Positions 1-11,500 of a DNA stretch of 64,000 nucleotides are shown here, one piece after another (position 1 is the stretch's first letter; every line of letters begins with the position of its first letter). This stretch comes from Caenorhabditis remanei. Its lineage: Eukaryota > Nematoda > Chromadorea > Rhabditida > Rhabditidae. The notes beneath the pieces are model-generated. The model was given only the letters and a program-made list of their open reading frames with translations. It was not told the origin of the DNA and did no database searches. The position numbers and the translations under genes were made by a program. The stretch is taken from NCBI RefSeq assembly GCF_010183535.1, contig NC_071331.1:7254001-7318000 (forward strand), in the 5' to 3' direction.

Positions 1-78
1 AAACAGGGTACTTATTATGAAATTAACTTCCCCCACCATTCTTATCTGTGTCGGTACCGGATAGACTCGTCGATCAGA

Positions 79-175
79 GGATGTAGTAGTCTATAATACC
101 TGGGCTGAAGATTACTTCAGTAGACGCGGGTTTGAATCCTCTCGGGTTAGATTACATCAGAATTTCTAATAAAAT
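79..175 (+). other. decayed tRNA-like sequence
   Basis: A near-consensus pol III B box (GGGTTTGAATCC) lies about 60 bases after an A-box-like stretch (GTAGTCTATAATACC), with a possible stem-loop CTGAAG-ATTA-CTTCAG between them. The T-stem and acceptor stem do not pair well, so a functional tRNA is unlikely. It could be a tRNA-derived SINE head or chance. Confidence 0.25.
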
Positions 176-479
176 CAGTTCTAACAAACTGAAATTCAAA
201 AACACGGAAACATGGAAAATACGGAAAATGACACATTTTTGGCACTTTTTCAGTTATACACTTGAACAGAACGGAAAATGTAAAATGTAACCGTAGAAAA
301 AGATGTATAATAGATTTTCAAGCTCTGTCGACTGGTGGTAACCTCTTTTTCTCATCTTCCATACTAACAGAGATATTCATTATTTCTCTGAAACAGGAAA
401 TGAAGGACATGGAACTTTTTGTGAGCAAATTGTCCAAAAATACCTACATAGGTATCAACTTTCAATAAAAAATAATTTG

Positions 480-1300
480 TTTAACTAGCAATTCGATAGG
501 AGTTTTCAATCAAAGTGAATAACGACTCATTGTTATTCACGGTTTCTGAAAGTTTATGTTGATATTCATTGATTTAAAAAATGCTCCCATGTTTAATTTT
601 TACAACTATTTCAGTAACTCTAAACAAACTGGCACAAAGACACTGGGCGAAGATAATCCACAAAAAAGACGGGTGACAGTAATTATAATTATTTTTATGA
701 TTCGAAACCCCAGATTAAATGTCGTTTTGTGTTTCAGTTTCAAGAAAGTGGGTAATAAGAACCAACTACTTTCCGTCGGTTCCTCCAAAAATTTTTTATG
801 ATAATTGAAAATCTCACAAACTTCGGAAGTATTGGCCTTTCACTTCCTCTCATTTTCAACATCTCTCAGAATGCTTATTTCCCAGTTTTAGTAAGGTCTC
901 ATTATAATTGTCTTCCTCACTTCACCAATGCGAGAGTCGTGGCTTAACAAGGTTTCGTTTCTTTTTTATGCTAAACCTCTTCTTCAGGGAAAATCATTAG
1001 TTCACGCAGAGTATGAAACAGTCATTGAAAATAATAACCTTTTGTGGTCATAATTGGATGTTAAGATAACACGTTTGTAATACTGTTCGAAAACAAATGT
1101 GCGTTTTGAACTGCATAATTTTAAAAAAAATTCCGAGTCATGATACCTATAATCTATGCAGTGAATGCAAAAGATAAAATGCAAATAATCATGCACAGAA
1201 TGAAACAGTAAAATATCAGTACCGTTTGAAAAAAACTAAGGACCAGTGTTCATCTGTTTACCCCAGGGCTGCCAGATTGAAGAGCAGGTAACACTAGTGC
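480..1300. repeat. dispersed repeat A, copy 1
   Basis: About 0.8 kb that recurs in diverged form at 3430-4262 and, more weakly, at 5886-6610. Shared landmarks in the same order are a TGTTATTCAC segment, a GATTTAAAAAATGCTC segment, a GATTCAAAATCCCAGATT-like segment, a stretch around TCACTTCACCA, and a CCAGATTG end. The copies differ by many substitutions and indels. No continuous reading frame is shared, so I see no gene here. Confidence 0.6.
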
Positions 1301-1790
1301 CAATTAGACAATTATTATGAGATCTTTCTGAAACTGAAGAATAATATGTAAATCTACTTACGAGACATCTGACACTCTGAATGCTCAATTTAAGTATTTT
1401 CTCATTTTTATCGTTTTCTTCACTTTTTTTGGCTTAAACTCTGCAAGTTTTTTCCTATAGAAGTGAAAATTCAGTGGATAAGATGTCTCGTGAGCAGATT
1501 TTGAGAAAAGATTTATCGATTTTCAATGATGCTCTTTCGATTTCTTTTTTTGGATTCTGATGTCATTGACCCCGAGGGCCCCTTGTTAAAGCTATGACTT
1601 CTTACTAATTCATATCTTTGAAATTAAAACAAACTATTCTTCAGTTTCAGAAAGGTCTCATAAAAACTAATCTACCTCACTTTGCCAGTTCATCTATTTA
1701 ATTGTGTTCTTCACTCTCAATCACCTGAATTAAGCTGATTATTCAAAGTGAAGAGTCTCATTATTATCCAGTAAAATATCAAATGAATCG
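1301..1790. repeat. dispersed repeat B, copy 1
   Basis: Contains the segment GAGATCTTTCTGAAACTGAA followed by CTTACGAGACATCTGACACT, repeated almost exactly at 5810-5885. Its inverted form (AGATGTCTCGTGAGCAGATT) follows at about 1481 and recurs at 7836 and 8180. Direct and inverted pieces are intermixed. No gene is supported. Confidence 0.5.
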
Positions 1791-1938
1791 GTTAGAAATT
1801 TTAAATCGCTTTAGAGAATCCAAATAGCACCGATGTCAGCTTCCTAATTTTTTTTCAAAATGACTGTTTTTTCTCCTGTATCAGCCATAATATAATCAAG
1901 TAAACCGGGATAAGAAAGTTTTGAAACAGGAAGTATTA

Positions 1939-3199
1939 GGCTGGTGCATAAGTTTCTTTCTTTTTTTGAGATTAAACTTTGACTCACGGTTTCTAGATAC
2001 TGTGATTGTTTATCGACCCAAACTTTTTTGCAGTCTAATGACCTTCTCAGTGGCTAACAAATACAGTTTTAAGTTGGTGCCTAGACATTCTGCTCGTTAA
2101 AACGATGGTTTTTTCTGTGGTCAACCAAACGCCTATTTTGGAAAGTTTTTTGGTTCTAGTCGACATTGGTATCAAAATTTGACGATCTTAATGAGAAACT
2201 AAATGAAAGTTATAGAAAAATACTTTATCTTGTTGTCACATTTTAGTTTACGGTCAGAACGTTAAAGGCGAAAAAATTATGATCAGACGATTGAGAGCAA
2301 CTAGAAATCATTGTTCAGCTACGTTCAAGCATATTACAGAAACATCTGAGAGAGCATTTATGCCAAACTATGTGTAAAAGTTAGCAGGCAACATGAGTAA
2401 ATGATTCCAGAAAAAATGATAAGAAACCATTCAATTAAGTGATAAAACGTGGGTCGCGTGTTTGCTATGATTTTTGTGCTTTTAAGAAATTTTGTGTAGT
2501 AGAGCTGGGTGAAGTCTAGGTCTCTTCTCAACGCTTTCAAGCAAGTCAGAACTATTTTCTTACAAGTAATCAACAGTAGATACATTGCTCTAAAAATGTG
2601 CAAAAGATTTAGTGGATTGATTCAGAAGCACGAGTAGCAGGCTTCATCAAACTTAAAAATCACGTGATTTTGATGATGTTGAGTTCGCGCTTCCTGTGAA
2701 AAAAAGCAAATTGCTTAATCATCTGAAACAATATTAATTCAGAAACATCAATGCCTACTCTACTCAATAATAAACATTTCTACCAATTTCCTTATCTAGC
2801 GTTTAAGAAAAATCGAAAATACTCACACATCCGTAAATTGCTGATCCTCGCCGTTCTTCAGCGACCGGCACTAAACTACAGTTGCTTAGTTCAAATGTCC
2901 TTATTAATTTTTTTAGCATAATTTTTCTAGCTTGTTTTAATTTTGAATAGATCACCCTTTCTCGTCAACATTTTCTGAGAAAAAAATGGAGACGAAGAAT
3001 GGTACCAAAAAAGGGTTCCTCAAGTATTTTGACTTGTCTCCGGCTGAGATTAAGGAGATGGCAGACGTCATGTCACAGGTATAATCACAATAAGTTATAG
3101 GTACTAAATAACTATATTTCTCATTATGTGAGTTATTAGCCTTCTAGAAATTTCATGACAAAAATGATCCAAAAAAAGAAAGAAACTTATACACCAGCC
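1939..3199. mobile_element. mariner-type element with 30-bp TIRs and TA target duplication
   Basis: The left end GGCTGGTGCATAAGTTTCTT and the reverse complement of the right end GGCTGGTGTATAAGTTTCTT match at about 29 of 30 positions. Each end is flanked by TA (1937-1938 and 3200-3201), the mariner/Tc1 target duplication. The 1.26 kb length and the GGCTGGTG-ATAAGT start fit mariner. No intact transposase is visible on either strand, so it looks non-autonomous or decayed. Confidence 0.8.
2986..3078 (+). other. exon-like 31-codon ORF inside the mariner element
   Basis: An ATG opens a 31-codon frame whose end coincides with a GT donor-like site (CAG then GTATAATC). Its product includes KKGFLKYFDLSPAEIKEMAD, which looks protein-like (amphipathic, acidic/basic) but which I do not recognise and which is not mariner transposase. 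No downstream exon is visible before the TIR. It may be a captured first exon or chance. Confidence 0.25.
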
Positions 3200-3429
3200 T
3201 AATAGAATTCAATGAAAATGTGTTTCAAACTGGTTGGAAGTAATTGAGAATAGGATAATACATTTGATGATTGATTTTTGAAATGCCAATTAAGTAAACC
3301 GTAGTTTAAAAAATTGTAACAAGTGATCAAACACATAATAGAATAACAGGAGATTCGGAGATGAAAATGTAAGTTTCGAAACAGAAAAATCTTGTTTAAA
3401 AATGTTTCAAATCGTTTATGTGTCTCCAA

Positions 3430-4262
3430 TCTTTGAGAAATGTTTAACTACCAATTGTATTCAGGAGTTTTCAATTAAGGCCAATAACAATTCACTGTTA
3501 TTCACAGTTTCTTAAAGTTTATGTTAAAAGTCACTGATTTAAAAAATGCTCACATGAACAGTGTCATACTTCAATTATTTCATTAACTATCACTGAAGAA
3601 ACTGGCATAGAGACTGGGGACAAAGATAATCTGTAATCCACAAAAATGACGGGTGTCATTAATTTTATGATTCAAAATCCCAGATTGAATATCAAATGTT
3701 TGTTTCAGTTTCAAAATTGTGAGTAAAGAAAACCAATCGGTTATATAATAATTTCTATCCATTGGGATTTATAAATACTTTGATGATAACTGACAATTTC
3801 AAAAACTTCACAAGTATCGACTTCTCACTTCCTTTGGTTTTGAAAATATCTTAAAATGATTATTTCCCAGTTACAGTAAGGTATCATTATACTTTTCTAC
3901 CTCACTTCACCAGTGCGAGAGTATATGGCTTTACAAGTTTACTTTTCTTTTTGATGGTAAAAAGTCAATTTCTTCTTCAGGGAATCTCATTAGTTCACGC
4001 ATATGAAAAAAAAATTTAATTTTTTTGAAAGCTGTTATTTATAACAAGTTCGTAAGACTGTTTGAAAACAAAGTGCTTTTTAAAATTGCATAGTTCTCAA
4101 TAAAAATTCCGAGTCGTGATGCATATGATATTTGCAGTGAAGGCAAAAGATTGAATGCAAATATTCATGAACAGAGTGAAACAGTAAAATATTAAAAGTA
4201 CCGTTTGAAAAAAAAACTGGACCAGTGTTCATTTGTCTACTCCAGTGCTCCCAGATTGCCAA
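3430..4262. repeat. dispersed repeat A, copy 2
   Basis: Second copy of the block at 480-1300: the TATTCACAGTTTCTTAAAG, GATTTAAAAAATGCTCACATG and CCAGATTG landmarks recur in the same order and at similar spacing. It follows the mariner insertion almost directly. No coding sequence is supported. Confidence 0.6.
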
Positions 4263-4357
4263 TTATTTTGAGAAAAAAAAGAAATTGGCATCATAAAAAC
4301 GAGACGATTCTCCTTGTCCAGATTTTTTTATAGAGTTAATGAAGTTCGCTTTTTCCT

Positions 4358-4665
4358 CAAGTTGATGAAGCACTTTGAATATTCTTCTGTTCATTGGTTT
4401 AATTTTTATTTCTCGTTTTCTTTCTTTTTTAAACAAAATTTCGTGCTTGGATGCGCGCGAGATACGAAGGCAGGTCTAAACTTGAAATAACTTTCTGGAC
4501 TTTTTAGAGATAAAACCCGTTGGAACCGGACAAGATGATGCCTTTGGTTTGCAGAGTGAACAGATTTAGGATGCTTTTTCAGTTTCTACGTTGTGATTTT
4601 GTTGACATTGACTGTTTCTTCAAGTTGATGAAGCACTTTGAATATTCTTCTGTTCATTGGTTTAA
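4358..4665. repeat. 45-bp direct repeat flanking ~220 bp
   Basis: The same 45 bases (beginning CAAGTTGATGAAGCACTTTG, ending CATTGGTTTAA) occur at 4358-4402 and 4621-4665. After the first copy the sequence continues with TTTTTATTTCTCGTTTTCTT, matching the interior of the adjacent foldback. This suggests an older, internally deleted foldback at the first copy and a complete one at the second. Confidence 0.7.
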
Positions 4666-5201
4666 GGAAGGACTGAATTCATAATTTTTATTTCAAATTC
4701 TGATACTTCAGAAAATTCTGAGAAACTTTCATCGTTGGAGCATATGCTAAAAATCGCTCTAATCGCCCTAAATTAACGTTTTCCCGGGTCAAATTGAGAT
4801 TTCGTGGAAGAGTTTTCCAACGCGAATTTCCACTAACCGTGTAGTCCTCTCGGACAAAATATTACATTTTTATTTCTCGTTTTCTTGTTTTTTTTCAACA
4901 AAATTTCGTGTTTTTATTTGTTTTTTCACATTATAAATTGAAAAAACACAAAATTTTGGTGTAAAAAGCAAGAAAACGAGAATTCGAGAACTAAAAATAG
5001 ATTATTTTGTTCGAGAGGACTACACGGTGGAAGAAATTCGCGTTGGCAAACTCTTCCACGAAAGCTCAATTTGAGCCGGGAAAACGTGAATATAGGTCGT
5101 TTAGAGCGATTTTTAGCATATGCCCCAATGATAAAAGTTGCTCAGAATTTTCTGAAGTAGCAGAATCTGAAATAATAAATATGACTTCAGCCCTTATTTA
5201 A
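4662..5201. mobile_element. TTAA-flanked foldback element (~540 bp)
   Basis: The two halves are imperfect reverse complements along roughly 240 bp each. For example CGTGTAGTCCTCTCGGACAA on the left pairs with TTGTTCGAGAGGACTACACG on the right, and GAGCATATGCTAAAAATCGC with GCGATTTTTAGCATATGCCC. TTAA flanks both ends (4662-4665 and 5198-5201). This matches the palindromic TTAA (piggyBac-type target) elements known from Caenorhabditis. It is non-coding. Confidence 0.75.
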
Positions 5202-5649
5202 CTTCATAACTGAAATACGTTGCTGCATTAAATACACTTGCTATTTCAAAAAAAACATCATTCTTATTTTTCTATCTAATCTAAAGAAAGTGCGATAAAG
5301 ATAAATGTGAACGTACGTAGAGGAATGTACAGGTTTCATTGAACACATAAATTCTGTATAAAATTTGCAACAAACAAGAAGTAATTACATACAATTCAGA
5401 AGTACCAGACAAATGAAAGTTTCGAAACAGAAAGCAGGAATAAAAACCAACAAAAATATGTATCGCTTCAGATACGACCTTAACAAGACGTGTAGATAAC
5501 TTTTCATCTAACAAATGCATGTGAAACAGTAATTATCATTATTTCTATGATACATATCGACAGCCTCAATATTGATACGTTTGTTTCAGAAATTTTTTTT
5601 TTGAAATTTTCAGAAAGATAATTTTTGACAGAAAACTATTACAAGTGGT

Positions 5650-5885
5650 ATACATACTTACATGGGATCCTTTTTAGTCGTAGTCAATATCATCAAAATC
5701 GAAACATAAAGATCGAAAGATCATCCTAGAAAACCTCGATAAATGATGAATTACATATATTGGACTTGTTGAGGACTTACACGAACTGATAAAGTGAGGT
5801 AGACAATTATTATGAGATCTTTCTGAAACTGAAGAATAATATGTAAATCTGCTTACGAGACATCTGACACTCTGAATGCTCAATT
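5650..5885. repeat. dispersed repeat B, copy 2
   Basis: Nearly identical over about 75 bases to 1311-1390 (GAGATCTTTCTGAAACTGAA through CTTACGAGACATCTGACACT). The upstream part (TCATCAAAATCGAAAC) recurs at 7270. The open frames here are repeat-derived and have no recognisable product. Confidence 0.5.
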
Positions 5886-6610
5886 TTACTATTTTTGTCT
5901 TAAAATCTGCAAGTTTTTGCCTATTTTTTTTGATTCTAAACCCCCAGCGTGAATTTTAGATGTTTGTTTCTGTATCAAGAAAGTGTGTAATAAGCACCAA
6001 TCGGTTCCAAAATAATTACCATGGATTAAAATCTCAAAATACTCTATAATAAATGATAATTTCAAAAACTTCACAAATATCGATTTTTCACTATTTTAAA
6101 GCAAATTATTTCCCAGTTACAGAAAGGTTTCATAATAGTTGTCTACTTCGCTTTACCAATGCATGAGACAGTGGCTTGAAAAGTTTTATTTTCTTTTTTG
6201 ATGCTAAAAAATTTATGTCTTCTTTAGGCAAATTCATTAGTTAACGAAAAAAACTATGATGAAGTCGTTGAAAATATCAAATACTGGAAATTAAAATTAT
6301 TTTTTTGAAAATAAAGATAACATGTTTGTAAAACTGTTCAAATACAAACGTGCTTTTAGAAACTGCACTATTTTTTTCGAAGTGCATAACATATTCCGAG
6401 GTATGATATCAATCGATTAAACAGTGAATGCAGAAGATTAAATGTAATAGTGAAACAGTAAAATACAAAATGTTGAAAACAGAAATCATTTCAATAGGCA
6501 CTGGACTGCTTTTACAGTAAAGCGAAGGATAAATAAAGACAAGTTTTTATCTGTCTACTCCAATGATCTCAGATCAGACTGAAGTGTAGGGCACACTAGT
6601 CCCAATTTCT
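5886..6610. repeat. dispersed repeat A, copy 3 (most diverged)
   Basis: Shares with copies 1 and 2 the order of a TTCTAAACCCCCAG segment, AATTATTTCCCAGTTACAG, a GTGAATGCA-AAGATTAAATG segment and a terminal CTCAGAT-GACTGAAG segment. No gene is visible. Confidence 0.45.
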
Positions 6611-6798
6611 TTTTGCTGATCTTTTACAAAATAATTGATTGAATTTATTGTGTACGAATCATTATTAGCCAGTCTTCAATAATCACCAAAAAACCAAGTA
6701 CACCCGAATAAGGACATTTTGAAACTGAAAATATATAGAATAAAATTCAAAAAATATGTTTAAACTACAAAGCAGAGCTGTGCGGAAGTAAAATTTTT

Positions 6799-6866
6799 GA
6801 AAAGGGAAGAAGGAAGAAGGAAGAAAAAAGTGAAAAAAGCCCGGAAGAAGGAAGGAAGAAGGAAGT
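6799..6866. repeat. purine-rich GGAAGAA low-complexity tract
   Basis: About 70 bases of GGAAGAA / GAAGGAAGAA repeats on the + strand, with a short AAAAAGTGAAAAAAGCCC interruption. No function is inferred. Confidence 0.8.
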
Positions 6867-7499
6867 TGGGTTCCGAACCTGGAAATCGGAAGTTAATTTT
6901 GAAAATGACAAGTTTGAGGAAACTTTTTTCTAGTCATCTCTGAAAACTAATTTTGATGTTGTTTCATACAAAATTCCGTCAAAAACCACCAACTGATTTT
7001 GATTGGGTTCAAAAAGGATTCACTCTAATTCACGGGTTTTCAGAGTTGGTGTTGAATACCATCAGGGATGATCAAAACAAGCTGTGAAGATAACGTTTCA
7101 TCTAACAAAAAGTAGTAAACATAAATTGTCATTAATTCTATGATTCAAAACGACATCCCTAACTTTGATAAGTCTGTTTCAGAAGTTTTTTAGAAAGATA
7201 ACTTTTAGACAGAAAAACATTACAAGTGATTTACCTAAAAGGTAACTTTTTCAGTCGGGGTCAGTGTCATCAAAATCGAAACGGTTATTGATAGAGCATC
7301 CTCAACAACTACCTATAAATCCGTTATCAAAATTTGCTTACAAAACCTCTGACACACTGAGTTTTTGCGTCAAATGTCGAAACTTATGCTTAATTTCTAT
7401 TTTCTCCATTTTTATTGGTTTCTTCACGTTTTCGTTTCAAAAATCTGCTAGTTTGACCTTTAAAGTGAAAGTTCAGTAGATAGTGGGACATCGCACATA

Positions 7500-7755
7500 C
7501 CGGATAAAGTGGGTCAAACAGTTATTAAAAGGCCCTTCTGAAACTGAAGATTACTTTGCTTTAATTTTAAAGATATGCATAAATAAATGAGAAGTCATAG
7601 TATTAACGAGGGAACCTCGGGGATAATGAGATCAAAATCGAAAAGTAGAGATCGAAAGCATTTTCAAGCCGTGAAAAAACGTTAAGAACGTGAAGAACGT
7701 GATGAAAACGATAAAAATGAGATAGTTAAATTAGGCCTCCACAATTGACGTCAAA

Positions 7756-7838
<83 letters not shown>

Positions 7839-8450
7839 TGTCTTGTGAGCAGATTTTGAAAACAGATTTATCGAGCTTTGTGGATGCACTCTTGATCGCT
7901 ACGTTTCAACTTTCATGGCATTGACCGCTACTGAAAAGGTTCCCTTGCTAATTCTATGACTTCTCTTTCATTTGTATCTTTGAAATTGAAACATATTATT
8001 CTTCAGTTTCAGAATGGTCTCATAATAACTGCCTATTTAGCTTTATCAGTTCGTCATCCACCCAATGATGTTTTCAGAAAATTTTTCAAAAAACATGAAG
8101 AACGTGAAAAAACTATAAAAATAAGATAGTAAAATATAAACTTAAGGCGTTTCCACATTTGACGTTAAAATTCTGTGTGTCAGATGTCTCGTAAGCAGAG
8201 TTTGAAAATGAATTCATCGGTTTTCAAGGATGCTTTCGATCTCTATGTTTCAATTTTATGGCATTGCCCCAAGGTTCCCTTGTTAATGCTATGACTTCTC
8301 ACTTATTTATATCTTTGAAATTAAAAATATTATTCTTCTATTTCAGAAAGATCTCATAAAAACTATCTTCCTCGCTTTAACATTACAGCGAAGTAAATAA
8401 AACGTGTCCATCATCTATCGAATTGTGTTCTTCTAGTCTCAATAACCTTA
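7500..8450. repeat. cluster of direct and inverted repeat-B pieces
   Basis: TTGACGTCAAAACTCTGTGTG (7745) and TTGACGTTAAAATTCTGTGTG (8160) start two ~400-bp direct repeats that each continue into an AGATGTC-TCGT/TTGT-AGCAGA segment. A 7590-7650 segment (GAAGTCATAGTATTAACGAG) recurs inverted near 7940-7965 and again near 8280. The block ends about 140 bp before the protease ATG; no gene is seen. Confidence 0.5.
7761..7834. repeat. (GT)37 microsatellite
   Basis: 74 uninterrupted bases of GT dinucleotide on the + strand. It sits exactly where repeat B has a short CTGTGTGTCAG in its sister copy (8170), so it expanded from that seed. Confidence 0.95.
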
Positions 8451-8587
8451 AGCTGATTATTTGTTAAGAGTCTCATTATTATCAATGGAAATAAGTGGAA
8501 ATAAGCCGAGTGATTTCAAGAAAAAACTAGCTGATAACAATTTTCGGAACGATTTACTACATTTTTCTTTCATTTTCTCGCTGAAGA

Positions 8588-11500
8588 ATGTTGTGGAAAT
8601 CAGGTTTTTTGGTGGTTTTTCTGGTGGGGCTTGCGGTTTCGGAGGTGAGTGAGAAGGATCTCCTAGGAGATATGGAAAATTGCAGTTTCTGAATGTAGTT
8701 TTAAGTGGTGCGAAGAATGTCTGGGTATTTCCGTATACATTTTGGTAGAATAAGTTTGATGTCACTTTTTTTTCAATTCGTGGAAGCCAAACTGCGTCGT
8801 ACAAAACTTTTCCCATTGTTTAGAGGGGTACGCTATTGTAAGATTCTAGAGAAAGACATTGAAATCATTCCTGTTTCACTGACAAGATTCGTTCCTAACA
8901 TCATTGACCCTCAATGTTAGAAACTTCATTCCAATATTTCTCTGCGTTTCTCAATTTTCCACATATTTCCCTGAGTTTCAGTAGAGCGCAGTTGTAAGAT
9001 CACTGATTAGTAACATAAATATTTATTGTAGCCCATTCTCCCGTCCTTCCGAATCCCAGACCTTGACGTCATCCTTCAACGTCATCACATCCCAACTCCA
9101 GATGCCAAGTATACCAATGCATTCCAAGATTTCCTTGTAAAGTACTTGAGAGAGTACAAGACAGAGGATGAATTGGTGAAGAGATTCACTATTTTCTCAA
9201 GGAATATGGATTTGGTGGAGAGGTAAGGTTCACGGTTTCAGGTAACTGACTACTAGGTAGAAGGAAACTCCATTTAAGAGGCACTATCTGTAAGAGTGAG
9301 AATGTTTGTGTTGCGCCTTGGCACAGTTGCAAAAAGTTGTTTCAATCCGAACTCTTTTTACAGCATATATACCCCTATGGTAGTGATTTACAAAAAATAT
9401 GTCACCAGTCCCCTATGACGTCATCATAGGAAAATATGACCAATAATTGACTTTTCACCCAAAAATGCATAAAAATTTTAATTTTCCAGATAACTTTCTG
9501 AAACTTTCGGTACATGTTTAGAGTGTTTTTGACTACACCTACACAGATTTTTAGCCCCCCAGACACCCCAGAAACAATTCAATTGAATTTTATTTTCATG
9601 TTTTTTCCACTTTTCTCGAAAAATCCCTCTAGAAGTCATAAAATTTCAAATCGTATTCGTATTCCCCGCAAAAAGTTCTATTAGGACCAATTAAAATCAT
9701 AAAAAGTTAGGTGGACCATTTTGAGATTTTTCGATTTTTTCAAAAATCACATAAGGGTCCCCCCTTATGAAAAAAAATTTTTCACGAAAAATTTGAAAAA
9801 AAAAATTGATCCGAAAACAATCAGAATATTGATAACACACATAAAATAAACCAATTCCAAGATTTTACACCTCAGAAATTGGTTTGAACAGATTTCGTAT
9901 TTTTCTTCATCAAAATTTTTTCCCATTTTTTGAGGTTTTCATCAATTATTTGTACAGAAGCCATAAAATTTCAACTTATGTATCAAATTCCTGCAGTATT
10001 TAACATACGATCCAATTGAAATCATCAAAAATTAGGTGGACCATTTTGAGATATTTTCATTTAATTTGAAAATCACATAAGGGTCCCCCCCATGGAAAAA
10101 AAATTTTATCGAAAAAATAATTCGACAGCATTTTGACGCAAAAACGTTCAAAACTTTTTTACAAATGGTTTTGTAATATTTTATCAAAGCGCTGAACGTT
10201 TTTGCGTCAAAATGATGTCGAATTATTTTTTCGATAAAATTTTTTTTCCATGGGGGGGACCCTTATGTGATTTTCAAATTAAATGAAAATATCTCAAAAT
10301 GGTCCACCTAATTTTTGATGATTTCAATTGGATCGTATGTTAAATACTGCAGGAATTTGATACATAAGTTGAAATTTTATGGCTTCTGTACAAATAATTG
10401 ATGAAAATCTCAAAAAATGGGAAAAAATTTTGATGAAGAAAAATACGAAATCTGTTCAAACCAATTTCTGAGGTGTAAAATCTTGGAATTGGTTTATTTT
10501 ATGTGTGTTATCAATATTCTGATTGTTTTCGGATCAATTTTTTTTTTCAAATTTTTCGTGAAAAATTTTTTTTCATAAGGGGGGACCCTTATGTGATTTT
10601 TGAAAAAATCGAAAAATCTCAAAATGGTCCACCTAACTTTTTATGATTTTAATTGGTCCTAATAGAACTTTTTGCGGGGAATACGAATACGATTTGAAAT
10701 TTTATGACTTCTAGAGGGATTTTTCGAGAAAAGTGGAAAAAACATGAAAATAAAATTCAATTGAATTGTTTCTGGGGTGTCTGGGGGGCTAAAAATCTGT
10801 GTAGGTGTAGTCAAAAACACTCTAAACATGTACCGAAAGTTTCAGAAAGTTATCTGGAAAATTGAAATTTTTATGCATTTTTGGGTGAAAAGTCAATTAT
10901 TGGTCATATTTTCCTATGATGACGTCATAGGGGACTGGTGACATATTTTTTGTAAATCACTACCATAGGGGTATATATGCTGTAAAAAGAGTTCGGATTG
11001 AAACAACTTTTTGCAACTGTGCCAAGAGGAATCCTCATCTTACAGACAACGCCTCTTAATAACAGAGAAATTTCAGATACAACAAAGAAGACCTCGGAAA
11101 AGTGACATATGAACTCAATGACTTCTCCGATTTGAGTGACGAAGAATGGAAGAAATTTTTGATGTCACCGAAACCAAAGAGTCCATCAAAATCAGCAGCC
11201 AAGCCTTCCCATCCAAAAGAAAAACGATTTATCCCAGAATCCGTTGACTGGAGAAATGTGAAAGGAAACAACCACGTAACTGGAATTAAATATCAAGGAC
11301 CATGCGGATCCTGTTGGGCGTTTGCTACTGCAGCAGCTATTGAATCCGCTGTTTCGATTAGTGGGGGTGGTCTGCAGAGCTTGTCTTCGCAACAGGTAAT
11401 ACTGCATGGACTGAACTTCCATTCGGCCCGGTCGGGATCGGTAGCCGACCGACCGCCGACAGGACCGACCGCCGACCGTCCGAACCGACTGTCAATTTTC

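Noticed and set aside
7761..7834. Possible telomere-like or regulatory GT tract
   Set aside because: Pure (GT)n with no TTAGGC units; it grew from a short TGTGTG seed within a repeat, so a plain microsatellite is enough.
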